Origin: an uncultured Christensenella sp.
GTDB taxonomy: Bacteria > Bacillota > Clostridia > Christensenellales > Borkfalkiaceae
DNA: 6,582 nucleotides
Direction of reading: 5' to 3'
Assembly: GCA_910577055.1 (NCBI GenBank)
Contig: CAJTKX010000008.1
Location: 1 to 6,582 of the forward strand
Below are positions 1-5,530 of this stretch, in pieces. Position 1 is the first letter of the stretch, and every line of letters starts with the position of its first letter. The notes under the pieces were generated by a model. It was not told where the DNA came from. It ran no database searches and worked only from the letters and a program-made list of their open reading frames with translations. The translations under genes and the position numbers were made by a program.

Positions 1-63
1 CGTCTCGGCGTCTCGGCGTCTCGGCGTCTCGGCGTCTCGGCGTCTCGGCGTCTCGGCGTCTCG
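1..63. repeat. 8-bp tandem repeat (CGTCTCGG), about 7.9 copies
   Basis: Perfect head-to-tail copies of the unit CGTCTCGG run from the first base of the window to position 63. The last copy lacks its final G. No copy carries a substitution. The array is cut by the left edge, so its full length is unknown. One further isolated copy of the unit lies at 223-230. Eight is not a multiple of three, so three units (24 bp) would be needed to keep a reading frame. Perfect identity suggests recent slippage or expansion. No function can be assigned; a phase-variable tract, a protein-binding array and a neutral microsatellite are all possible. Confidence 0.95.
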
Positions 64-270
64 ACTGTGCGGGCTTGCGGGGCATCAACCCACCGCTGTG
101 AAGCGTGAAATCCAAACAGGGGGCACCGGGTCGGCGGCTAACCGGCATCCGGAACGCAGTCTCACCCCAAAAATTTCTAAGGGTCTTTCAGCACCCGCCG
201 AGCCACCGGGTGGATGTCACGCCGTCTCGGGGCTGTTCCACATGGGGCAACAAGGTAGGCCCGGACCAAG
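64..270. other. GC-rich non-coding stretch with possible RNA stems
   Basis: I see no convincing gene here. A plus-strand frame is open from the left edge to 304, but its translation (rich in G, P, R and S) resembles no protein I know and differs in character from the phage genes downstream. The DNA could fold. TCGGCGG at 131-137 is the exact reverse complement of CCGCCGA at 195-201, and two more G-C pairs follow after one mismatch (128-129 with 203-204). Inside that stem lie CCGG-CAT-CCGG (142-152) and ACCC/GGGT (164-167 with 181-184). CCACC/GGTGG lies at 203-213, competing with the outer stem. TGTTCC-ACAT-GGGGCA (from about 234) can pair with two G-U wobbles. This could be a structured RNA, a packaging-site region or an old repeat. 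No known RNA family is recognised. Confidence 0.35.
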
Positions 271-273
271 GTT

Positions 274-295
274 AAATTTTATAGCGATAAAATTT
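274..295. repeat. AT-rich inverted repeat, 9-bp arms
   Basis: AAATTTTAT (274-282) and ATAAAATTT (287-295) are perfect reverse complements around the 4-nt centre AGCG. A further copy of the core TAAAATTT lies at 349-356, directly over the probable -33 region of the promoter. A separate 10-bp palindrome, AAAATATTTT, lies at 304-313. The arrangement would suit binding by a dimeric regulator. It is a poor intrinsic terminator because the stem has no G-C pairs and no T-run follows. The operator role is inferred only. Confidence 0.5.
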
Positions 296-353
296 GGAAA
301 TTAAAAATATTTTGCTATCACGCTGGCGCGCATAAATATTAATAGGTGTAAAA

Positions 354-385
354 TTTAGGAATTCGGAAAAAAAGTATTATATTTG
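354..385 (+). promoter_or_regulatory. Probable Bacteroidetes-type promoter for the assembly operon
   Basis: TATATTTG at 378-385 matches the Bacteroidetes -7 consensus TAnnTTTG exactly. TTTA at 354-357, 20 nt upstream, is a one-mismatch version of the -33 TTTG element at about the usual spacing. Transcription would start near 391-393, leaving a leader of about 20 nt before the terminase ATG at 414. The surrounding AT-rich DNA contrasts with the GC-rich DNA to its left. No other promoter this good was seen, so it probably drives the whole co-directional gene set. The TAAAATTT repeat at 349-356 overlaps the -33 element and could be a control site. Confidence 0.55.
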
Positions 386-413
386 CGGAAAGGGAAAGAA
401 GTAGTGTGTCGGC

Positions 414-2342
414 ATGGACAAAATAAAGAAGCGGCTGGAGAAACTCACGGGGGACGTACTGCTGTGCGGCGACCCCACGTCCGAGCAAGGTATGTGCCTT
501 TCGAGGGAGCTGAAGCTGTTTCAAGAACTGGCCAAGACACACAAGCTCTTTGACAATGCGACTATCTCCGACACTCGGATGCGGGAGCGGCTGGACGTCT
601 TGACGAACGCCATACTTCGGCGGCACAGTTCAGACGATATGGACGCCGCCTATTCGTATATTAGGGAACTGGACGTCTTGCAGCAACTGTTCAAGGCTTG
701 GTCCGCAGCCGACGGAATAGAGATACGCGACGAACAGGACGAACAGGACCGCAAGAGCAACAAGGCGTGGGACCGTGATGACAGCAACCTCGTTACGGAC
801 GTAAAGCTGACGAAGAAGCAGCAGGAAGCGATGTACTTGCTCGACAGCGGGCAATTCGACAAGTTCCTTGCTTTGGGCGGTTCGGGCTCCGGCAAGTCGT
901 GGGTGCTTGCGTATAAGGTCATACGAGATGCACTGCGACACAGGGCCCCCTGCCTTATTGCCCGCGACAAGCTAATTGACCTGCGGCAAGGTATGATTGA
1001 CCAGATTATACCGAGCGTGCTTGGTGCGATAGCGAAAGCGAACGGGCAGGACCGGTGGGAGCAATGGACGATAGACGGGCTTAAATTCGCCAAATGGACG
1101 GATAAGAAAACACAGCTCGAGTTTGCGACTGGCGGTTACATACGTTTAGCGGGCTTGTCGGCTCGCGACCTCTCGGAGAGCGGTTCAGATAAAATCCTTT
1201 CGCCGTCGTGGCTGCACATCATGGGCGAGGAGATTTCGGAGCTCGACTACGAGATAATCGAGAAACTGATAACTCGTTTGCGTTACGTTGTTGAGGTCGT
1301 ACCGCCATCAGTAGCCCAAAGAGGTAAGTTGTCAGAGTTCGAGAGGGAGAGGTTTAAGCGTTCCATCGAAGCGCTGGGACTTAAGTACGACGTTCACGAG
1401 CGGACGGTTATTCGCGACGGGAAAGAGGTGTTAATAGCGACGGTGCAAAACGTGATGGCGTTGTGTGAAAACCCGCCGTCGGTGAATCACTGGTCGTATA
1501 AGCGTTATTTCGAGCACAAGCGCGAAGACGGTTCAAAGTTGTCTGACGACGAGATACAAACGATGTATGCGCTGATGATGAATCCGCAGGACAACGTGGA
1601 GAATCTCGGGGAATCGTATATACGAAACTTATCTCGGATGACAGGGGCGAACTACGAACGTTTCTATCTTGGCCAGTTTCAAGACACGGAGACGGGCGAG
1701 GTGCTCAAAAACATGCGGTGGACCGACAATTTGCCAAGAAAGGGTGATTGGGACGCTTTGTGCATATACACGGACCCGACCCCATTGACAGGTAAGGAGT
1801 ATAGCAAGTGGGCCGACTTCAAAGCGTCAGTGCTTGTCGGACTATTCGACGGAAAGACATACGTTCTTGATGTACGCATTGTCCGCGGTTCGACCGAGCA
1901 GATGTTGATGCAAATCAAGCAGCTGTGGGACGAATCGCCGAACAAGGACCTTACACAAGTCGTGATGGAGAAAAAACAAGTCCCATCCGACTTCAAACAG
2001 GTATGGCAGGCGTTCGGGGCGAAGACCGGTTGGATGGTGCCCATCCGCATGGATACCCGCCAGTTCGGGGACAAAAAGTCGACTATCGAAACGTTCTTGC
2101 AGCCGCTGCATGAAGATAATCGGATATTGTACAACGCGGCGTTTCGGGACACGGAACGCGGTCGCGAGACACAGATACAAATTCTGAAGTTTTCGCGCAG
2201 GGCGAATAAGAATATCCACGACGACATACCCGACGCAATTATGCGTGCGGATACGTTTATGAAAGGCCGCTCGAGTAAAATACGCAGACGGTCAGAACAA
2301 AAAACTTTTGCTTCGGTCCTGCCGGGGTTTATACACAGGTAG
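414..2342 (+). CDS. Phage terminase large subunit (TerL), with long N-terminal extension
   Basis: This is the packaging motor: an ATPase that drives DNA into the prohead through the portal, joined to a nuclease that cuts the concatemer. The Walker A motif GGSGSGKS is at residues 155-162. A Walker B-like LHIMGEE spans 267-273, with E272 or E273 as likely catalytic base. NPPSVNHW (353-360) fits the coupling region after the ATPase strands. The RNase H-fold nuclease follows, with D454 (YTDPT), E519 (VVMEKK) and the closing HDDIPDA (602-608, D603/D604/D607). At 642 residues it is longer than the usual 450-550. The excess is mainly a charged, probably helical region (about 1-130) ahead of the ATPase domain, containing a short internal repeat (DEQ twice, coded at 729-746). 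The ATG at 414 sits about 20 nt past the predicted transcription start. No clear Shine-Dalgarno is seen. No small terminase gene lies beside it in this window. Confidence 0.93.
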   Translation: MDKIKKRLEKLTGDVLLCGDPTSEQGMCLSRELKLFQELAKTHKLFDNATISDTRMRERLDVLTNAILRRHSSDDMDAAYSYIRELDVLQQLFKAWSAADGIEIRDEQDEQDRKSNKAWDRDDSNLVTDVKLTKKQQEAMYLLDSGQFDKFLALGGSGSGKSWVLAYKVIRDALRHRAPCLIARDKLIDLRQGMIDQIIPSVLGAIAKANGQDRWEQWTIDGLKFAKWTDKKTQLEFATGGYIRLAGLSARDLSESGSDKILSPSWLHIMGEEISELDYEIIEKLITRLRYVVEVVPPSVAQRGKLSEFERERFKRSIEALGLKYDVHERTVIRDGKEVLIATVQNVMALCENPPSVNHWSYKRYFEHKREDGSKLSDDEIQTMYALMMNPQDNVENLGESYIRNLSRMTGANYERFYLGQFQDTETGEVLKNMRWTDNLPRKGDWDALCIYTDPTPLTGKEYSKWADFKASVLVGLFDGKTYVLDVRIVRGSTEQMLMQIKQLWDESPNKDLTQVVMEKKQVPSDFKQVWQAFGAKTGWMVPIRMDTRQFGDKKSTIETFLQPLHEDNRILYNAAFRDTERGRETQIQILKFSRRANKNIHDDIPDAIMRADTFMKGRSSKIRRRSEQKTFASVLPGFIHR

Positions 2343-2344
2343 TC

Positions 2345-2431
2345 ATGAATGACATATCGGCAATGACGCAAGAGCAGCTCGAAAGTCTCGGGTGGGAGTT
2401 TACGGTTATCGGGTATGAGGACAGCGAGTAG
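2345..2431 (+). CDS. Small ORF, 28 codons, unknown function
   Basis: The ATG lies 2 nt after the terminase stop codon. The frame runs 28 codons to TAG at 2429-2431 and overlaps the next gene by 17 nt in another frame. The product begins MNDISAMTQEQLESLGW and ends in an acidic tail. It has no membrane segment or cysteine. It fills the only gap between the two larger genes, and its stop/start arrangement suits translational coupling, which argues for a real gene. Its composition resembles a small soluble acidic protein. A second in-frame ATG at 2363 would give 22 residues. No family is recognised. It could equally be a leader that helps ribosomes reach the ATG at 2415. Confidence 0.5.
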   Translation: MNDISAMTQEQLESLGWEFTVIGYEDSE

Positions 2432-2885
2432 TGCATTAGTTATTATACTCGCATTGCTCGCATCCTTTTTCGTCGGGCGTCACACTAAAAAGTGCGACAC
2501 AATTACTCAGATAGACACGTTGGTTCTTCGTGATACTATACGTGAAACGCTACCGGTGGAGACAATAAGGTATGTGGACCGTGTTATTCGGGATACCGCC
2601 TTAGTTGTACGTGTCGATACCGTTACGAACACCCAATACGTTGGGGTCCCGATTGAGAGGAAACGATACACATCGCCAACGTATAACGTACTAATTGAGG
2701 GTTACAAACCGTCGTTGTTAAGTATTGACGTTTACACAGAGACCAAGGTTGTGGACCGTGTTGAAATAAAGAAACGCAGAACACGATGGGGCGCCGGTAT
2801 CCAAGTTGGTTACGGCGTAACACCCGACGGTGAAGCAAAACCGTACATCGGGGTTGGGGTAAGTTATAATATATTCACTTGGTAG
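2415..2885 (+). CDS. Membrane-anchored phage protein with outer-membrane-like C-terminal hairpin
   Basis: The 156-residue product starts with a single hydrophobic segment (about residues 6-21), followed by a basic patch and C27. The middle (about 30-110) is rich in short DT/RDT/VDTV-like repeats that look like extended beta structure. The C-terminus (125-156) has two stretches of alternating hydrophobic residues, WGAGIQVGYGV and YIGVGVSYNIFTW, joined by a short PDGEAKP turn. The last residue is an aromatic W, as in the terminal beta-signal of outer-membrane barrels. I recall similar proteins from Bacteroidales prophages (DUF6808-type), but this is unchecked. It overlaps the small ORF by 17 nt and is followed after 1 nt by another membrane protein. 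An envelope-spanning lysis role (spanin-like) is inferred. The positive charges after the membrane segment make topology uncertain, and an envelope or exclusion role remains possible. Confidence 0.75.
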   Translation: MRTASSALVIILALLASFFVGRHTKKCDTITQIDTLVLRDTIRETLPVETIRYVDRVIRDTALVVRVDTVTNTQYVGVPIERKRYTSPTYNVLIEGYKPSLLSIDVYTETKVVDRVEIKKRRTRWGAGIQVGYGVTPDGEAKPYIGVGVSYNIFTW

Positions 2886-2886
2886 C

Positions 2887-3261
2887 GTGGATTGGGTTAC
2901 ATTACTATCAGCGTTGGGCATAGGTGGAGTGTTGCAGTTTGTTGTGTCTGCGATATTCAACCGAAAGTCCAACAACGCCGATTATGCACAAAAGATATTA
3001 GAACAAGCAGAGATACGAGTTTCGCAAGCGCTCGATGACCGCGACCGAATAATAAAGGAGCGCGACTATGCAAGAGATGAAGCAAAGGGTCAACGCAAAT
3101 CAAAGCAGGAGTGGCGCGACCGCTTTCTGAAAGAACAGGAGCTGCACCACGAAACGCAGTTGACGTTGAAAGACGTTGAAGCGAAACTTGTAGACGAAAA
3201 GTGGTATCGTTGCGAGCTTAAATGTGCGAAACGAAAACCCCCGAGAGAAAACGAAGTATAA
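2887..3261 (+). CDS. Single-pass membrane protein with coiled coil (holin- or Rz-like)
   Basis: The 124-residue product has an N-terminal hydrophobic segment (about residues 4-24) followed by NRK. A long charged heptad-like helix covers about 33-106. It ends in a short cysteine-containing tail (WYRCELKC, C109 and C113, then KRKPPRE). The start is GTG at 2887, one base after the previous stop; no ATG is available near it. The layout, one membrane anchor plus a coiled coil, is shared with inner-membrane spanins (Rz) and some single-pass holins, and small proteins of this shape are common in Bacteroidetes phages. However, a basic patch right after the membrane segment and D2 before it suggest the coiled coil stays in the cytoplasm, which fits neither textbook Rz nor a clear holin. 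It is probably functionally paired with the upstream membrane protein. No enzyme motif is visible. Confidence 0.75.
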   Translation: MDWVTLLSALGIGGVLQFVVSAIFNRKSNNADYAQKILEQAEIRVSQALDDRDRIIKERDYARDEAKGQRKSKQEWRDRFLKEQELHHETQLTLKDVEAKLVDEKWYRCELKCAKRKPPRENEV

Positions 3262-3264
3262 GGT

Positions 3265-3834
3265 ATGTATAGCGTAACCGTACAAAAGACATTTGTCGAT
3301 TCCGACGGGGTGGAGGTGGTGTATGCCTACACTTTCGAGGACGAAGATGAACGTGTTGCTGTAATGAATGCTCGCATGTATGCGTCGATGGTCGAGTACG
3401 GTTTCGAGCTTCGGAAGTGGCGGCCGGAAGACCTTGCGTTTCCTAAGGAGCAGTTGTACCAATTTATCCAGCCTGCGGTGCTGAGACAATTGGAAAACAT
3501 CTATCCGGACGTTGTACGTACCGGTTATGCGAGTGCGAAAGCATACGTCCAGTCCTACATAGGCGCTATGTTCGATATTGATGCGATGCTCGAGGAGGGA
3601 GACCCGCTTTCGCTTCACTCGCTCCGTCTCGCGTTGTGCGTAAGTACCGCGATATTCGTGTTGTCGTCCACACCTCAGTATTCTGACGTAGTAAAGCAGT
3701 TAGGTGAACATTTAACGCTTATGCTGCGAGGTCTGAAAAGTGGCCACCGCAACATGGGAAAAGAAACAATACCCGGGGACCCGAACGTTCGGTGTTCGGC
3801 TGTTTCGCTTGGTAAAAATGGAAAAAGACCGTAA
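3265..3834 (+). CDS. Probable head-tail connector, Mu gp36/DUF1320-like
   Basis: The 189-residue product carries a helical segment from about 54 to 160 that follows the DUF1320 pattern. It opens RPEDL, then has a helix leading to AYVQSYIGAMFDIDAM (93-108), a second helix SLRLALCVSTAIFVLSS (119-135), and LMLRGLKSG (152-160). Proteins of this family form the ring or adaptor that joins the portal to the tail in Mu-like and related phages. Residues 1-50 form an extra N-terminal beta-rich piece not expected in the roughly 140-residue family members. The hydrophobic stretch near 121-134 is probably a buried helix rather than a membrane segment. The ATG is 3 nt after the previous stop, and the portal ATG follows 3 nt after its own stop. 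Unlike in Mu, it stands before the portal rather than after the capsid gene. Confidence 0.62.
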   Translation: MYSVTVQKTFVDSDGVEVVYAYTFEDEDERVAVMNARMYASMVEYGFELRKWRPEDLAFPKEQLYQFIQPAVLRQLENIYPDVVRTGYASAKAYVQSYIGAMFDIDAMLEEGDPLSLHSLRLALCVSTAIFVLSSTPQYSDVVKQLGEHLTLMLRGLKSGHRNMGKETIPGDPNVRCSAVSLGKNGKRP

Positions 3835-3837
3835 CAA

Positions 3838-5169
3838 ATGACGAACCCTTACGAAATAACAGCGCCGCAGGGCGTCCGTGGGGCAAAAACCGTCGTTCTT
3901 CCGAACAATTACGGTTTTGACCTTTCGATGGATACATGGTGGAGTGCGGTTAACCGTGCCCGGCTGTACTCAGACTTTACTGGTTTGGACGCGCTGTACA
4001 GCTACGCCATGAAAAGCAGCACAATTATTCGCGCTGCGATAGACAAACGATTGCGTCCGCTCAAAGCACGACAATTCGCCGTTTACATCAACGGCGAAGA
4101 AAACAAGACGTTGTCTAAGAGGTTCATGTCGGAGCGTCTTGTGCGCGAATTGATATACCAGCGTGGGCTGGCGAACTTTACGTATGCTCGTGTTGTGGGT
4201 GTAAACGCCGACAAAGAGACGTTCGTGTATCCGCTTCGTAACCTCGATACGGTCAACAAGGCAGTAAAGGCTCAGACGTATGATGCTGAGGGACGGTGGC
4301 GTGTTAAGTCGCACGTTAATCTGTTCTGGGTTCAGACCTCGTACCAGTCAGAAGACACACTTGGATTGCTCGAGCCGATATGCCGGGACTACATTAACGC
4401 GGTTTCGTCGCAGAACAATTGGCAAACCGCATCGCAGTTCCTCGCGTATCAGCAGATGATAATGTACTTCGAGAATGGCGACGCCGAGATGGAAGCAGCA
4501 GCTAAGCTGGCCGCATCCAAAATAGGTCTGGGCGAAGTCATTGTCGCGGGTAAAGTCACGAGCGAGATTGACGGCAAAGTTCAGAAAGATATTGAGCTTG
4601 AAAACGTATACGGGAATTCGGCAGCCGACACGTTCCGTATTTTCAAGGAGAATATCGAGGGTCTTTTTGAGAATATCGCTGTAGTCGTTCTTGGTTCGTC
4701 GCTTCTTCTCCGTAGCGCGAAGAACACCAACTCGGAGCGTCTCGTCAGAGCCCACTTGAAAGGGTTCAACGACATTTGTGAATCCGACGCGGTGGACGTG
4801 CAGGACTGGTTCAATATGCCGGAGCAGAAAACGAAGTTGGCGTATCTGCTCGACATGCCGGAACTTGAAAACGCAGAAATCGTCGTTAAGCCGTCGGCCT
4901 ACATCGACACGGGTGACGTCGATACGTTTACTAATATGTTCGAGAAACTCGACCTTATCCCGACTGAATCATTCGTAGAAAAGGTTGGTCTCGATAAACA
5001 CGATTGCGTAGGGTATGAACAATCTGCAAACGCTGAGCAGGCAAGCAAAGGAGTTAGCGACTTACGCAAAAAGAGGGATGCCAAAGGAGGTATCGGAGGT
5101 GTGGTTGTGGACCGCGCAAAACGCCTTTTTAACCGAAACAAACCCGGAAACGGGGGCAAGGTGGGCTGA
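3838..5169 (+). CDS. Portal protein, Mu gp29/DUF935-like
   Basis: The 443-residue product matches the DUF935 portal layout. An N-terminal region contains a DALYSYAMKSS...IDKR helix (51-71) followed by KARQFAVYI (76-84). The family-typical segment TLGLLEPICRDYI (174-186) precedes a helix with NNWQTASQFLAYQQ (193-206). KNTNSERLVRAHLKGFNDIC (295-314) resembles the C-terminal part of the family. Portals form the dodecameric ring at one capsid vertex through which terminase pumps DNA and to which the connector binds. Mu gp29 is about 500 residues, so this one is somewhat short. The last 45 or so residues (from about 398) are Gly/Lys/Arg-rich and low in complexity, and they are encoded where the next gene begins in another frame. 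The start is the ATG 3 nt after the connector stop. Confidence 0.85.
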   Translation: MTNPYEITAPQGVRGAKTVVLPNNYGFDLSMDTWWSAVNRARLYSDFTGLDALYSYAMKSSTIIRAAIDKRLRPLKARQFAVYINGEENKTLSKRFMSERLVRELIYQRGLANFTYARVVGVNADKETFVYPLRNLDTVNKAVKAQTYDAEGRWRVKSHVNLFWVQTSYQSEDTLGLLEPICRDYINAVSSQNNWQTASQFLAYQQMIMYFENGDAEMEAAAKLAASKIGLGEVIVAGKVTSEIDGKVQKDIELENVYGNSAADTFRIFKENIEGLFENIAVVVLGSSLLLRSAKNTNSERLVRAHLKGFNDICESDAVDVQDWFNMPEQKTKLAYLLDMPELENAEIVVKPSAYIDTGDVDTFTNMFEKLDLIPTESFVEKVGLDKHDCVGYEQSANAEQASKGVSDLRKKRDAKGGIGGVVVDRAKRLFNRNKPGNGGKVG

Positions 5170-5530
5170 TAGATACGGCGTGGCGTTCGGGAAAGGGTTC
5201 AGAGAATTCGGGAACGTTGAACGTCACTTGTCGTACAAGAAGCTGCACAGAACGGGCAGGCTGTTACGCGGGTTAAAAGTGAAGCACATATCCACGACTT
5301 CGCGTTCGTTGATAAAATTGTACAACAACGTCCCGTATGCGTCAGAGCACGAGACTGGTGTTGGCAATACAGGAGGTGCGACGGTGAAACCGCCATACAC
5401 CCGCGGCGGAGTTACTGGGGTGCATTTCGGAGGTAACGTTGTGGCGAGACCGCACATGGTGCCGTCGAAACAAGTTCTTCGGTCGCCGATGCGTCTGCTT
5501 TGTGAAAAAATGAAAGAGTTCGGATGGTAG
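5015..5530 (+). CDS. Virion morphogenesis / tail-completion protein, Mu gpG or HK97 gp10-like
   Basis: The 171-residue product shows the family landmarks in order. There is an amphipathic N-terminal helix (about 4-37), then a TNPETGARWADR stretch (42-53) resembling the 'G..W' segment of gpG proteins. LHRTGRLLRGLKV (77-89) corresponds to the hallmark L..TGrL..si. NVPYASEHETG (105-115) corresponds to YA..HetG. ARPHMVPSKQVL (144-155) corresponds to the conserved R-P-F/H motif. Such proteins act at head-tail joining or tail completion. The start chosen (ATG 5015) lies inside the portal gene, giving a 155-nt overlap in the +1 frame. The alternative ATG at 5078 (M22) still overlaps by 92 nt. The conserved W and T residues around 39-50 fall within the overlap, so the gene must begin inside the portal frame. 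The next ATG overlaps its stop codon (ATGGTAG). Confidence 0.8.
   Translation: MNNLQTLSRQAKELATYAKRGMPKEVSEVWLWTAQNAFLTETNPETGARWADRYGVAFGKGFREFGNVERHLSYKKLHRTGRLLRGLKVKHISTTSRSLIKLYNNVPYASEHETGVGNTGGATVKPPYTRGGVTGVHFGGNVVARPHMVPSKQVLRSPMRLLCEKMKEFGW

Noticed and set aside
1..85. Minus-strand ORF starting at 85 (MPRKPAQSRRRDAE...) and running off the left edge
   Set aside because: Almost all of it is the tandem repeat read as an Arg/Glu/Asp-rich repeat. No promoter or family likeness supports it.
1..270. CRISPR array, retron or diversity-generating template region
   Set aside because: The 8-bp repeats have no spacers, and no reverse transcriptase, cas gene or variable-repeat pair is present in the window.
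274..295. Intrinsic terminator at the AT-rich inverted repeat
   Set aside because: The stem has only A-T pairs and no T-run follows, so it would not terminate transcription in the usual way.
98..304. Plus-strand ORF of 68 codons (GTG start), in a frame open from the left edge
   Set aside because: Its translation is G/P/R-rich with no recognisable domain, it runs through the promoter-side AT-rich repeat, and it seems a chance open frame in GC-rich DNA. It could be the tail of a gene entering from the left, but nothing supports that.
339..1093. Minus-strand ORFs opposite the terminase 5' half
   Set aside because: They lie antisense to a gene with strong motif support, have no recognisable domains and have no promoter or spacing consistent with genes.
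1679..2371. Minus-strand ORF of 230 codons opposite the terminase nuclease domain
   Set aside because: Long but antisense to the conserved nuclease motifs; its translation is cysteine- and serine-rich, as expected of a shadow frame.
5060..5080. Programmed frameshift joining portal and gpG-like genes
   Set aside because: The A-run (five A's) is not a full slippery heptamer, the gpG gene has its own ATG and a complete N-terminus, and the frame offset does not suit a -1 shift.
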